Shown here: one piece after another, positions 16,849 to 25,619 of the stretch
Position numbering within the stretch: position 1 is the first letter of the stretch
Layout: every line of letters starts with the position of its first letter
Assembly (NCBI RefSeq): GCF_003323735.1
Contig: NZ_QOIM01000040.1
Coordinates: 399,607-463,606 of the forward strand
Length of the DNA: 64,000 nt
Origin: Streptomyces reniochalinae
Lineage (GTDB): Bacteria; Actinomycetota; Actinomycetes; Streptomycetales; Streptomycetaceae
Direction of reading: 5' to 3'
Program-made: the position numbers and the translations under genes
Notes under the pieces: generated by a model
The model's database searches: none
The model's input: only the letters and a program-made list of their open reading frames with translations
What the model was told of the DNA's origin: nothing

Positions 16849-18348
16849 ATGCCCCTGCTGACGATGTCCTCAATCACCAAGTCCTTTCCTGGTGTCCGAG
16901 CGCTCGACGGCGTGGACCTCGATGTGGAGGAAGGTGAGGTCCACTGTCTGCTCGGCCAGAACGGCGCGGGCAAGTCCACCCTGATCAAGGTTCTCTCCGG
17001 GGCCCACCAGCCCGACGAGGGGGAGATCACCTGGCGCGGCGATCCCGTGCGGCTGCCCACGCCCGTCTCCGCGATGCGGCTGGGCATCGCCACCATCTAC
17101 CAGGAACTCGACCTGGTCGAGCACGTCTCGGTCGCCGAGAACGTCTTCCTCGGGCACGAGGTCGCCACCCGCGGCCTCATCAGGGCCCGCGAGGCGCGGA
17201 GCCGCACCGCCGAACTGCTGGCCCGGCTCGGCCATCCGGAGATCGACCCGGGGACGCTCGTCGGCTCACTGTCCGCCGCCGGGGCGCAGATCGTCTCGAT
17301 GGCCCGCGCCCTCTCCCACGACGTCCGGCTGATCATCATGGACGAGCCGTCCGCCGCGCTCGACCCCGACGAGGTCGACAACCTCTTCCGCATCGTCGCG
17401 AGCCTGACGGCCGAGGGGGTGGCCGTCGTCTACATCTCCCACAGGCTGGAGGAGATCCGCCGCATCGGCGACCGCGTCTCCGTCCTCAAGGACGGCAGCG
17501 TCGTCGCCCGCGATCTGCCGGCCCGCACCACGCCCACCGACGAACTCGTCGCGCGGATGACCGGACGGGACGTGCGCAGCGCGTTCCCCGCCAAACCCGG
17601 TGCCCCGAGTCGGTCCGAGCCCGTGCTGCGCGCCGAGGGGCTCGCCAGGGACGGCGAGTTCGCCCCGCTGGACCTCCAGCTGCGGCCCGGTGAGATCGTC
17701 GGGCTCGCCGGGCTGGTCGGCTCGGGCCGCTCGGAGATCCTGGAGACGCTGTACGGGGCGCGGCGTCCCACCGCTGGACGGGTGCTGGTCGACGGCAGGC
17801 CGCTGCGGCCCGGCAGCATCCCGGCCGCGGTCCGCGCCGGCATCGGGCTGGCGCCCGAGGAGCGCAAGTCGCAGGCGCTGCTGATGCTGGAGTCGGTCAC
17901 CCGCAACGTCTCCGTCTCCTCGCTGTCCCGCTTCGCCCGCGCCGGCTGGCTCGACCGCGGCCGCGAGCGGGCCGCGGCACACCGGCACACCCGCGACCTC
18001 GCGCTCCACCCCGACTCCCCCGAGCGTGCGGTGAGCACCTTCTCCGGCGGCAACCAGCAGAAGGCCGTTCTCGCCCGCTGGCTGCTGCACGGCTGCCGGG
18101 TGCTGCTGCTGGACGAGCCGACGCGCGGTGTGGACGTCGGTGCGCGCGCGGAGCTGTACGCCGTCATCCGGCGGCTGGCCGACGAGGGGGTGTGCGTGCT
18201 CCTGGTCTCCAGCGAACTGCCCGAGGTCCTCGGCCTCGCCGACCGGGTGCTCGTCCTGAAAGAGGGTCGCGTCGTGCACACGGCCCCCGCCCACGAACTG
18301 GACGAGCACCGCGTGCTCGACCTCGTGATGGAAGGCGCCCCGGCATGA
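16849..18348 (+). CDS. Sugar ABC transporter ATP-binding protein (RbsA/MglA type)
   Basis: 499 residues with two fused nucleotide-binding domains, as in importers of ribose, galactose or inositol. First half: Walker A GQNGAGKSTL (near residue 37), a degenerate signature LSAAGAQIV and Walker B LIIMDEPSAALD. Second half: GLVGSGRSEIL in place of a full Walker A, signature FSGGNQQKAVLARWL, Walker B LLLDEPTRGVDVG. This asymmetry is normal for the family. The ATG at 16849 follows GGAGG. It forms an operon with the permease at 18492, after 143 bp, and the binding protein. Confidence 0.92.
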   Translation: MPLLTMSSITKSFPGVRALDGVDLDVEEGEVHCLLGQNGAGKSTLIKVLSGAHQPDEGEITWRGDPVRLPTPVSAMRLGIATIYQELDLVEHVSVAENVFLGHEVATRGLIRAREARSRTAELLARLGHPEIDPGTLVGSLSAAGAQIVSMARALSHDVRLIIMDEPSAALDPDEVDNLFRIVASLTAEGVAVVYISHRLEEIRRIGDRVSVLKDGSVVARDLPARTTPTDELVARMTGRDVRSAFPAKPGAPSRSEPVLRAEGLARDGEFAPLDLQLRPGEIVGLAGLVGSGRSEILETLYGARRPTAGRVLVDGRPLRPGSIPAAVRAGIGLAPEERKSQALLMLESVTRNVSVSSLSRFARAGWLDRGRERAAAHRHTRDLALHPDSPERAVSTFSGGNQQKAVLARWLLHGCRVLLLDEPTRGVDVGARAELYAVIRRLADEGVCVLLVSSELPEVLGLADRVLVLKEGRVVHTAPAHELDEHRVLDLVMEGAPA

Positions 18349-18491
18349 GGGCCCTGCCTGACTCCGCCCACGCGAGCGCGGGTCGTGGGCAGGCGCCGGG
18401 CGGGGCGGGACGGGTGGGCACGACCGCCGACCGCACCCGGCCACGGCGCGCACTACCCACGAGACCACGACGCCCCCAGAGGTGACCGCAC

Positions 18492-19505
18492 ATGAACGCA
18501 GACGCACCCACCACCGTGGCAAGCACACCCACACCGCCCCAGGCGAAGAAGGAGCACACGGGCAGCCGCCGGATGCCGTTCGACGTGCGGCAGCTCTCCC
18601 TCGTCGGCGTCCTGCTCGCCCTCGTGGTCGTCGGCGCGCTCACCAAGCCCGACGAGTTCCTGGCCGGGGAGAACCTCCGCCTCATCCTCACCCAGGCCTC
18701 CGTCATCGGCGTCGTCACCGTCGGCGTGACGTTCGTGATCATCGGTGGTGGCATCGACCTGTCCGTCGGGGCGATCGTCGCGCTCGCCTCGGTGTGGGCC
18801 ACCACGGTGGCCACCCAGGACTTCGGGCTCACCGGGATGCTGCTGTGCAGTCTGCTGGTGGGCCTCGGCTGCGGACTCGTCAACGGGCTGCTCATCGCCT
18901 ACGGGCCGATGGTGCCGTTCATCGCGACGCTGGCCATGCTCGCCTCGGCCCGCGGCCTGGCGTTGCAGATCAGCGACGGCAACACGCAGGTCGTCCAGGT
19001 CGACGCCGTCCTCGACCTGGGCATCAAGGACTCCTATGTGCTCGGCATCCCGCCGATCGTGCTGGTCTTCGCCCTCGTGTGCGTCGTCGGCTGGCTGGTG
19101 CTCAACCGCACCACGTTCGGGCGCCGCACGGTGGCCGTCGGCGGCAACGCGGAGGCCTCCCGGCTGGCGGGGATCGCCGTCAAGCGCCAGCGGCTGCTGC
19201 TCTACCTGCTGTCCGGGCTGTGCTGCGGCATCGCCGCGTTCATGCTGATCATCCTCACCGGTTCGGGACAGAACACCAACGGCAACCTGTACGAACTCGA
19301 CGCCATCGCCGCGGCCATCATCGGCGGCACCCTGCTCAGCGGCGGCCGGGGCACCATTCTCGGCTCGGTGCTCGGCGTCCTGGTCTTCACCACCATCACC
19401 AACCTGTTCGCCCTCAACAACCTCCAGACGGACATCCAGCAGATCGCCAAGGGCGCGATCATCGTCGCGGCCGTCCTGGTCCAGAAGGGTCGTTCCACGT
19501 CATGA
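18492..19505 (+). CDS. Sugar ABC transporter permease (RbsC type)
   Basis: 337-residue membrane permease with about ten hydrophobic segments, the pore partner of the ATPase at 16849. Family hallmarks are GGGIDLSVGAIVALASV (near residue 85) and the EAA-like AVGGNAEASRLAGI followed by later GGTLLSGGRGT. The ATG at 18492 has AGAGGTGA upstream. Its TGA overlaps the ATG of the binding-protein gene (ATGA), so the two are translated together. Confidence 0.92.
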   Translation: MNADAPTTVASTPTPPQAKKEHTGSRRMPFDVRQLSLVGVLLALVVVGALTKPDEFLAGENLRLILTQASVIGVVTVGVTFVIIGGGIDLSVGAIVALASVWATTVATQDFGLTGMLLCSLLVGLGCGLVNGLLIAYGPMVPFIATLAMLASARGLALQISDGNTQVVQVDAVLDLGIKDSYVLGIPPIVLVFALVCVVGWLVLNRTTFGRRTVAVGGNAEASRLAGIAVKRQRLLLYLLSGLCCGIAAFMLIILTGSGQNTNGNLYELDAIAAAIIGGTLLSGGRGTILGSVLGVLVFTTITNLFALNNLQTDIQQIAKGAIIVAAVLVQKGRSTS

Positions 19506-20560
19506 CCGATAACCCACGCGTTCCCCGGGCGGCCACCAGCCGCAGAAACATGCTCTTCGGCACGGCGGCCGGCGCGGCCCTCCTGGCCACGGGCTGCACC
19601 AGCAACGAGAACAACGACGGCAAGGAGGAGTCGGCCGGCGCGCAGGTGGCCGACTCCAAGCCGGGCAAGAAGGTCACCATCGGCTTCGCCGGCCCGCAGG
19701 CCGACCACGGCTGGCTCAACGCCATCACCACGCAGGCCAAGAACCGCGCCAAGAAGTACGAGGACGTCACGCTGGAGGCCACCGAGGGCTCCAACGACAA
19801 CGCCACCCAGGTCGGCCAGGTCGAGACGCTGATCAACAAGAAGGTCGACGTCCTGGTCGTCCTGCCCGCCGACGGCAAGGCCCTCACCCAGGCGGGGCTC
19901 AAGGCGATGCGCGCCGGGATACCCGTCGTCAACCTGGACCGGATCTTCTCCACGCAGCAGGCGTACCGGTGCTGGATCGGCGGCGACAACTACGGCATGG
20001 GCCTCAACGCCGGGCGCTACATCGGCGAACAGCTCAAGGACAAGAAGAACGCCAAGGTCGTCGAGCTGGCCGGCATCGACAACCTGGAGCTGACCCGGCA
20101 GCGCACCAAGGGCTTCGACGACGCGCTCAAGAACTACCCCAACATCGAGAAGGTGGCCCGCCAGGCGGCCGAGTTCACCGTCGAGTCGGGACAGAAGAAG
20201 ATGTCCGCGCTTCTCCAGGCGCAGAAGAGCTTCGACGCGCTGTGGAACCACGACGACGACCAGGGCGTCGGCGCCGAACGGGCCATCAAGCAGGCGGGCC
20301 GCGACGAGTTCATCATGGTCGGCGGCGCGGGCTCCAAGCGCGTGATGGAGGCCATCAAGAAGGACGACAGCGTGGTGAAGGCCACCGTCCTCTACCCGCC
20401 CACCATGGCCGCCTCCGCCATCGACCTGGCCCGCGCGCTGGGCCAGGGCAAGGGCATCTCCGGCATGGCCGAGTACGAGATCCCCGCCCAGGTCACCCTC
20501 TACTCGGCCGTGGTGACGAAGAAGAACGTCGACGAGTACCTCCCGATCGGCTTCACCTGA
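19502..20560 (+). CDS. Periplasmic-type sugar-binding lipoprotein (peripl_BP_4)
   Basis: 352-residue substrate-binding lipoprotein of the sugar importer. The signal has twin arginines (SRRNM) and a lipobox LLATGC with the lipidated cysteine at residue 32, so Tat export is likely. The mature part is a ribose/inositol-type two-lobe binding domain: TIGFAGPQADHGWLNA, LVVLPADGKALTQAGLKA, GIPVVNLDR, WNHDDDQGVGAERAIKQ. DNA-level coupling to the permease is by ATGA overlap. The ligand cannot be read off, but the linked enzymes suggest a cyclitol or modified sugar. Confidence 0.9.
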   Translation: MTDNPRVPRAATSRRNMLFGTAAGAALLATGCTSNENNDGKEESAGAQVADSKPGKKVTIGFAGPQADHGWLNAITTQAKNRAKKYEDVTLEATEGSNDNATQVGQVETLINKKVDVLVVLPADGKALTQAGLKAMRAGIPVVNLDRIFSTQQAYRCWIGGDNYGMGLNAGRYIGEQLKDKKNAKVVELAGIDNLELTRQRTKGFDDALKNYPNIEKVARQAAEFTVESGQKKMSALLQAQKSFDALWNHDDDQGVGAERAIKQAGRDEFIMVGGAGSKRVMEAIKKDDSVVKATVLYPPTMAASAIDLARALGQGKGISGMAEYEIPAQVTLYSAVVTKKNVDEYLPIGFT

Positions 20561-20576
20561 CGGGCAGGCCCGGCCG

Positions 20577-20611
20577 CCGCACCGGCCCACGGCCTTCACC
20601 GGCCGGTGCGG
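20577..20611 (+). terminator. Hairpin after ABC binding-protein gene
   Basis: CCGCACCGGCC (20577-20587) pairs with GGCCGGTGCGG (20601-20611) around 13 bases, 17 bp after the stop. There is no T tract. It may terminate partially, or protect the upstream mRNA so that the binding protein is made in excess over the enzymes that follow. Confidence 0.5.
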
Positions 20612-20742
20612 GCCCCCACCGGCCGGCCGGGCCAGGACGGGACCGCTGACGCAGGACGGGATCCCCGGCAGCGCGCTCGCCGCACCACCGTGCGGCGCGG
20701 CCCGCTGCCCCGGGGACCGCAACCCCGACAGGGAGGACCTTC

Positions 20743-21933
20743 ATGCCGTACGACAGCACCGCGCCCGCCACCGCGCCGCCCCTGGGCGTGGGCATGGTCG
20801 GCTACGCGTTCATGGGCCAGGCGCACTCGCAGGGCTGGCGCACCGTGGGCCGGGTCTTCGACCTGCCGCTCACCCCGGCGCTGGCTGCCGTGTGCGGGCG
20901 CGATCCGGCCGCCGTGCGCGCCGCCGCCGCACGTCTGGGCTGGGCGGCGGCCGAGACCGACTGGCGTGCGCTGATCGCGCGCGACGACGTCCACCTCGTC
21001 GACGTGTGCACGCCGGGCGACAGCCACGCGGACATCGCGATCGCGGCCCTGGAGGCCGGCAAGCACGTGCTGTGCGAGAAGCCGCTGGCCAACACCGTCG
21101 CCGAGGCGGAGGCCATGGCAGCGGCGGCGCGGGCCGCGCGCGAGCGCGGGCAGGCGGCCATGGTCGGCTTCAACTACCGCCGCACACCGGCGCTGGCGCT
21201 CGCCCGCCGCATGGTGGCCGAGGGGCGCCTGGGCGAGGTGCGGCACGTACGGGTCAGCTACCTCCAGGACTGGCTGGTGGACCCGGCCTTTCCGCTCGCC
21301 TGGCGACTCCGCAAGGAGACCGCGGGCTCCGGCGCCCTCGGCGACCTGGGCGCGCACGCCGTCGACATCGCCCAGCACGTGGCCGGCTCCCTGCTGGCGG
21401 GCGTCTCGGCCCAGACGGAGACGTTCGTCAAGGAGCGCCCGCTGGGCGACGGTGCCCCCGAGGGGGAGCTCGGAGCCGTCACGGTGGACGACGCCGCCGT
21501 CTTCACCGGACGGCTCGGCTGTGGCGCGCTGGCCTCCTTCGAGGTGACCCGCGTCGCCGCGGGACGCAAGAACGCGCTCCGCGTCGAGCTGAACGGCACC
21601 CTCGGCTCCCTCGCCTTCGATCTGGAACGCCTCAACGAATTGGAGTTCCACGACCACACCCAGGCGGCGGGCGAGTCCGGCTTCCGGCGCATCCTCGTCA
21701 CCGAACACGACCACCCCTACCTGGAAGCCTGGTGGCCGCCGGGGCACGGGCTCGGCTACGAGCACACCTTCACCCACCAGGCGCGCGACCTCGTGCACGC
21801 CGTCGCGACGGGCGAGCGGCCCGCGCCGTCCTTCGAGGACGGGCTCCAGGTGCAGAGGGTGCTGGCCGCCGTCGAGGAGAGCGCCGGGAAGAACTGCGTC
21901 TACACGCCGGTGGAGAACCCGGCAACCGCCTAG
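20743..21933 (+). CDS. Gfo/Idh/MocA-family oxidoreductase
   Basis: 396-residue NAD(P)-dependent sugar or cyclitol dehydrogenase. The N-terminal Rossmann domain shows GVGMVGYAFMGQAHSQGW, then CTPGDSHADIAIAALEAGKH and the catalytic EKP motif in LCEKPLANT (near residue 110). The C-terminal domain has the family stretches FNYRRTPALALARRMV and GALGDLGAHAVDIAQH, where the HxxD histidine sits. The ATG at 20743 has AGGGAGGAC upstream. Next to a TIM-barrel isomerase and an ABC importer, it probably oxidises the imported substrate, for example at C2 or C3. Confidence 0.9.
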   Translation: MPYDSTAPATAPPLGVGMVGYAFMGQAHSQGWRTVGRVFDLPLTPALAAVCGRDPAAVRAAAARLGWAAAETDWRALIARDDVHLVDVCTPGDSHADIAIAALEAGKHVLCEKPLANTVAEAEAMAAAARAARERGQAAMVGFNYRRTPALALARRMVAEGRLGEVRHVRVSYLQDWLVDPAFPLAWRLRKETAGSGALGDLGAHAVDIAQHVAGSLLAGVSAQTETFVKERPLGDGAPEGELGAVTVDDAAVFTGRLGCGALASFEVTRVAAGRKNALRVELNGTLGSLAFDLERLNELEFHDHTQAAGESGFRRILVTEHDHPYLEAWWPPGHGLGYEHTFTHQARDLVHAVATGERPAPSFEDGLQVQRVLAAVEESAGKNCVYTPVENPATA

Positions 21934-21942
21934 GAGGTCACC

Positions 21943-22941
21943 GTGGCACGTAAGTTCACCCTCTTCACCGGGCAGTGGGCCGACCTCCCCCTGGAGGAGG
22001 TCTGCCGGCTGGCCCGGGACTTCGGCTATGACGGGCTCGAACTCGCCTGCTGGGGCGACCACTTCGAGGTCGACCGGGCGCTCGCCGAGCCGGGATACGT
22101 GGACGGGCGGCGCCGGCTGCTGGAGAAGTACGGCCTGGAGTGCTGGGCCGTCTCCAACCACCTGACCGGACAGGCCGTCTGCGACCACCCCATCGACGAG
22201 CGGCACAAGGCCATCGTCGCGCCCCGCATCTGGGGCGACGGCGACCCCGAGGGCGTACGGCGGCGGGCGGCCGGGGAGATGAAGGACACCGCACGGGCGG
22301 CCGCCGCGCTCGGCGTGGACACCGTCATCGGCTTCACCGGGTCCTCCATCTGGCACCTGGTGGCGATGTTCCCGCCGACCCCGCCCCAGATGGTCGACCG
22401 CGGGTACGAGGACTTCGCCGAGCGCTGGAACCCCATCCTCGACGTGTTCGACGCGGAGGGCGTCAGGTTCGCGCACGAGGTGCACCCCAGCGAGATCGCC
22501 TACGACTACTGGACGACGCAGCGCGCGCTGGAGGCGGTCGGCAACAGGGCCGCCTTCGGGCTCAACTTCGACCCCTCGCACTTCGTGTGGCAGGACCTGG
22601 ACCCCGCCGGCTTCCTGTACGACTACCGGGACCGCATCTACCACGTCGACTGCAAGGAGGCCCGGCGGCGGCTGGACGGCCGCAACGGCAGGCTCGGCTC
22701 CCACCTGCCGTGGGGCGACCCGCGGCGGGGCTGGGACTTCGTCTCCGCCGGGCACGGCGACGTCGCCTGGGAGGACGTGTTCCGCATGCTGCGCGCCATC
22801 GGCTACGAGGGGCCGGTCTCCGTGGAGTGGGAGGACGCCGGCATGGACCGCCTCGTCGGCGCGCCCGAGGCGCTCGCCCGGCTGCGGGCCTACGACTACG
22901 AGCCGCCGAGCGCGTCGTTCGACGCGGCCTTCGGCAACTGA
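21943..22941 (+). CDS. Sugar phosphate isomerase/epimerase (AP-endonuclease-2-type TIM barrel)
   Basis: 332 residues, xylose-isomerase-like TIM barrel. Members isomerise or dehydrate sugars and cyclitols, or cleave 3-keto-glycosides. Visible metal-site segments are GYDGLELACWGDHFEV, HEVHPSEIAYD (Glu near residue 180), GLNFDPSHFVW, HVDCKEARR and VSVEWEDAGMD. The GTG at 21943 follows AGGAGG, and the preceding stop is 9 bases upstream, so it is cotranscribed with the oxidoreductase. A strong terminator follows. Confidence 0.88.
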   Translation: MARKFTLFTGQWADLPLEEVCRLARDFGYDGLELACWGDHFEVDRALAEPGYVDGRRRLLEKYGLECWAVSNHLTGQAVCDHPIDERHKAIVAPRIWGDGDPEGVRRRAAGEMKDTARAAAALGVDTVIGFTGSSIWHLVAMFPPTPPQMVDRGYEDFAERWNPILDVFDAEGVRFAHEVHPSEIAYDYWTTQRALEAVGNRAAFGLNFDPSHFVWQDLDPAGFLYDYRDRIYHVDCKEARRRLDGRNGRLGSHLPWGDPRRGWDFVSAGHGDVAWEDVFRMLRAIGYEGPVSVEWEDAGMDRLVGAPEALARLRAYDYEPPSASFDAAFGN

Positions 22942-22950
22942 CCCCGGCGC

Positions 22951-22981
22951 CGCCCTCCCCGGACAGGCGCCGGGGAGGGCG
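22951..22981 (+). terminator. Strong hairpin terminator after isomerase gene
   Basis: CGCCCTCCCCGG (22951-22962) pairs perfectly with CCGGGGAGGGCG (22970-22981) around a 7-base loop, 9 bp after the isomerase stop and followed by CTCTTTGT. It separates the transporter operon from the secreted dehydrogenase operon. Confidence 0.75.
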
Positions 22982-22988
22982 GGCCCTC

Positions 22989-23009
22989 TTTGTCCTGACT
23001 GAGGACAAA
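22989..23009. promoter_or_regulatory. Perfect 8-5-8 inverted repeat, candidate ROK operator
   Basis: TTTGTCCT-GACTG-AGGACAAA, exact arms of 8 bases, about 147 bp before the dehydrogenase start at 23156. The TTTGTCC half recurs before the ROK gene at 15422, and a CGGACAAACG half-site lies at about 23042-23051. It is a likely operator for the locus regulator. Confidence 0.55.
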
Positions 23010-23155
23010 TTCAACTTCTCGCGCGTCAAAGGGGTTCCGGGCCCGGACAAACGCGGCTACGGTCCTGAGGACGTAGCCGAACAGCACAGCACAGTAACGA
23101 CGGCACCCCCACCACCCCACCCGTCACACCCCCGGACCTCCCAGGAGGAACCGCT

Positions 23156-25606
23156 GTGCACATACGACACCGCAGACTCCGCACGGGCCTGGCGTCCCTC
23201 GCGAGCGCGCTCCTGATCGCGGGCGCCGCGACGGCGGGGGCGCAGGCCGCATCGGCGCCCGCGCCCGCGACGCAGCCCGCGAAGGGCGCGGAGGCGAACG
23301 AGTTCCAGCAGGTCACGCTCGCCAAGGGCGTGGAGGAGATGGGCGAGCCGATGACGATGGCGGTCCTCCCCGACCGCTCCGTCCTGCACACGGCCCGCGA
23401 AGGCACCCTGCGGCTGACCGACGCGAAGGGCAGCACGAAGGTCGCCGGCACCCTCGACGTCTACGACCACGACGAGGAGGGCCTCCAGGGCGTCGGAGTC
23501 GACCCGGGCTTCACCGAGAACCGGTTCGTCTACCTCTACTACGCGCCCCCGCTGGACACGCCGTCCACGGACGCCCCCGACAGCGGAACGGCGGAGGACT
23601 TCGAGAAGTTCAAGGGCGTCAACCGGCTGGCCAGGTTCGTGCTGAAGGACGACGGCACCCTGGACAAGGCGAGCGAGAAGAAGATCCTGGACGTCCCCGC
23701 CGACCGCGGCACCTGCTGCCACGTCGGCGGTGACATCGCGTTCGACTCCAAGGGCAACCTGCTGCTGTCCACGGGGGACGACTCCAACCCGTTCCAGTCG
23801 GACGGCTACACCCCGATCGACGACCGCGCCGACCGCAACCCGGCCTTCGACTCCCGGCGTGGGGCGGGCAACACCAACGACCTGCGCGGCAAGATCCTGC
23901 GCATCAAGGTCGCGAACGACGGCTCCTACACCGTCCCCGACGGCAACCTCTTCCCCGAGGGCACCGACAAGACGCGGCCCGAGATCTACGCGATGGGCTT
24001 CCGCAACCCCTTCCGGATGACCGTCGACAAGAAGACCGACACGGTCTACGTCGGTGACTACGGCCCCGACGCGGGCACCGCCGACCCGGACCGCGGCCCC
24101 GCGGGCCAGGTCGAGTTCAACCGCGTCACCGAGGCCGGCAACTTCGGCTGGCCGTACTGCACCGGCGACAACGACGCCTACACCGACTACGACTTCGCCA
24201 CCGGCACCTCAGGTGAGAAGTTCGACTGCGCGGCGCCGAAGAACACCTCGGCCCGCAACACCGGGCTGACCGACCTGCCGCCTGCCCACGCCGCATGGAT
24301 CCCGTACGACGGCCCGTCGGTGCCCGAGTTCGGCGACGGCTCCGAGTCGCCGATGGGCGGCCCCGTCTACCGCTACGACGAGAACAACGACAGCCCGGCG
24401 AAGTTCCCCGAGGAGTTCGACGGCGACTTCTTCGCGGGTGAGTTCGGCCGCCAGTGGATCAAGCGGATCGAGCAGGGCCAGGACGGCGAGGTCACCAAGA
24501 TCAACGACTTCCCGTGGACCGGCACCCAGGTCATGGACATGGACTTCGGCCCCGACGGCGCCCTCTACGTCCTCGACTACGGCACCGGCTACTTCAACGG
24601 CGACGAGAACTCCGCGCTCTACCGGATCGAGAACGCCACCGAGGGCCACAGCCCCGTCGTCGAGGCGGGCAGCGACGTGAGTGACGGGCAGGCACCGCTC
24701 AAGGTCGCCTTCACCTCGAAGGTGAGCGACGAGGACGGCGACGACACCAAGCTGAACTGGGACTTCGGCGACGGCGCCACCTCCACCGAGGCGAATCCCA
24801 GCCACACCTACGAGGAGAACGGCACCTACACCGCGACCGTCACCGCCGAGGACGGCACGGGGCGTACCGGGTCGGCCAGCGTCCACGTCACCGTCGGCAA
24901 CACCGCACCCACCGTGGAACTCAAGCTCCCCGCCGACGGGCAGCCCTTCACCTTCGGTGACGAGATCCCCTTCCAGGTCCAGGTCACCGACCCCGAGGAG
25001 TCCGAGATCGACTGCTCCAAGGTCGAGGTCAACTACATCCTCGGACACGACAGCCACGGCCACCCGATGACCTCGGCCAAGGGCTGCGAGGGCACGCTCA
25101 AGACCCAGGCCGACGGTGACCACGACCCGAACGCCAACATCTTCGGCGTCATCGACGCGTCCTACACCGACAACGGCGCGAACGGCCAGCCCCCGCTGAC
25201 CAGCCACGGCCAGAGCATCCTCCAGCCCAAGCACCGCCAGGCCGAGCACTTCACCACCTCGGCTGACGGCGTCACCACCGGCAGCGCCGACGGAGCCGAG
25301 GGCGGCAAGGCCGTCACCGGGGCGCAGAACGGCCAGTGGATCGCCTACGACCCGTACGCGCCCGCAGACGTCAGCAAGCTCACCGCCCGCGTGGCCGGCA
25401 CGGCGGACGGCGCCGTGGAGGTCCACGCCGACGCGCCCGACGGCCCGCTGCTGGGCACCGCGAAGGTCTCCGCGACCGACGGCTGGAGCGAGGTGAGCAC
25501 CGACATCACCGGCGCGCCCGAGGACGCGGGCAAGCTCTACCTGGTCTTCACCGGCGGTGAGGGAGACCTCTTCGACCTGGACAGCTTCACCGTCACCACC
25601 GGATGA
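23156..25606 (+). CDS. Secreted PQQ-type sugar dehydrogenase with PKD and carbohydrate-binding domains
   Basis: 816 residues. A Sec signal (basic start, LASLASALLIAGAATAGAQA) leads into a six-bladed glucose/sorbosone-dehydrogenase beta-propeller (about residues 45-505) with EGLQGVGVDPGF, CCHVGGDIAFD, LLLSTGDDSNPF, YAMGFRNPFR and GPDGALYVLDYG. A PKD domain follows (WDFGDGATSTEANPSHTY, about 520-590), then a spacer and a C-terminal CBM6-like jelly roll (about 690-816; QWIAYDPYAPADVSKL). It probably oxidises sugars outside the cell. GTG at 23156 has AGGAGGAA upstream. The ThuA/DUF1080 gene follows after 13 bp, so the two form one operon. Confidence 0.87.
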   Translation: MHIRHRRLRTGLASLASALLIAGAATAGAQAASAPAPATQPAKGAEANEFQQVTLAKGVEEMGEPMTMAVLPDRSVLHTAREGTLRLTDAKGSTKVAGTLDVYDHDEEGLQGVGVDPGFTENRFVYLYYAPPLDTPSTDAPDSGTAEDFEKFKGVNRLARFVLKDDGTLDKASEKKILDVPADRGTCCHVGGDIAFDSKGNLLLSTGDDSNPFQSDGYTPIDDRADRNPAFDSRRGAGNTNDLRGKILRIKVANDGSYTVPDGNLFPEGTDKTRPEIYAMGFRNPFRMTVDKKTDTVYVGDYGPDAGTADPDRGPAGQVEFNRVTEAGNFGWPYCTGDNDAYTDYDFATGTSGEKFDCAAPKNTSARNTGLTDLPPAHAAWIPYDGPSVPEFGDGSESPMGGPVYRYDENNDSPAKFPEEFDGDFFAGEFGRQWIKRIEQGQDGEVTKINDFPWTGTQVMDMDFGPDGALYVLDYGTGYFNGDENSALYRIENATEGHSPVVEAGSDVSDGQAPLKVAFTSKVSDEDGDDTKLNWDFGDGATSTEANPSHTYEENGTYTATVTAEDGTGRTGSASVHVTVGNTAPTVELKLPADGQPFTFGDEIPFQVQVTDPEESEIDCSKVEVNYILGHDSHGHPMTSAKGCEGTLKTQADGDHDPNANIFGVIDASYTDNGANGQPPLTSHGQSILQPKHRQAEHFTTSADGVTTGSADGAEGGKAVTGAQNGQWIAYDPYAPADVSKLTARVAGTADGAVEVHADAPDGPLLGTAKVSATDGWSEVSTDITGAPEDAGKLYLVFTGGEGDLFDLDSFTVTTG

Positions 25607-25619
25607 GGGGAGGCAGACC

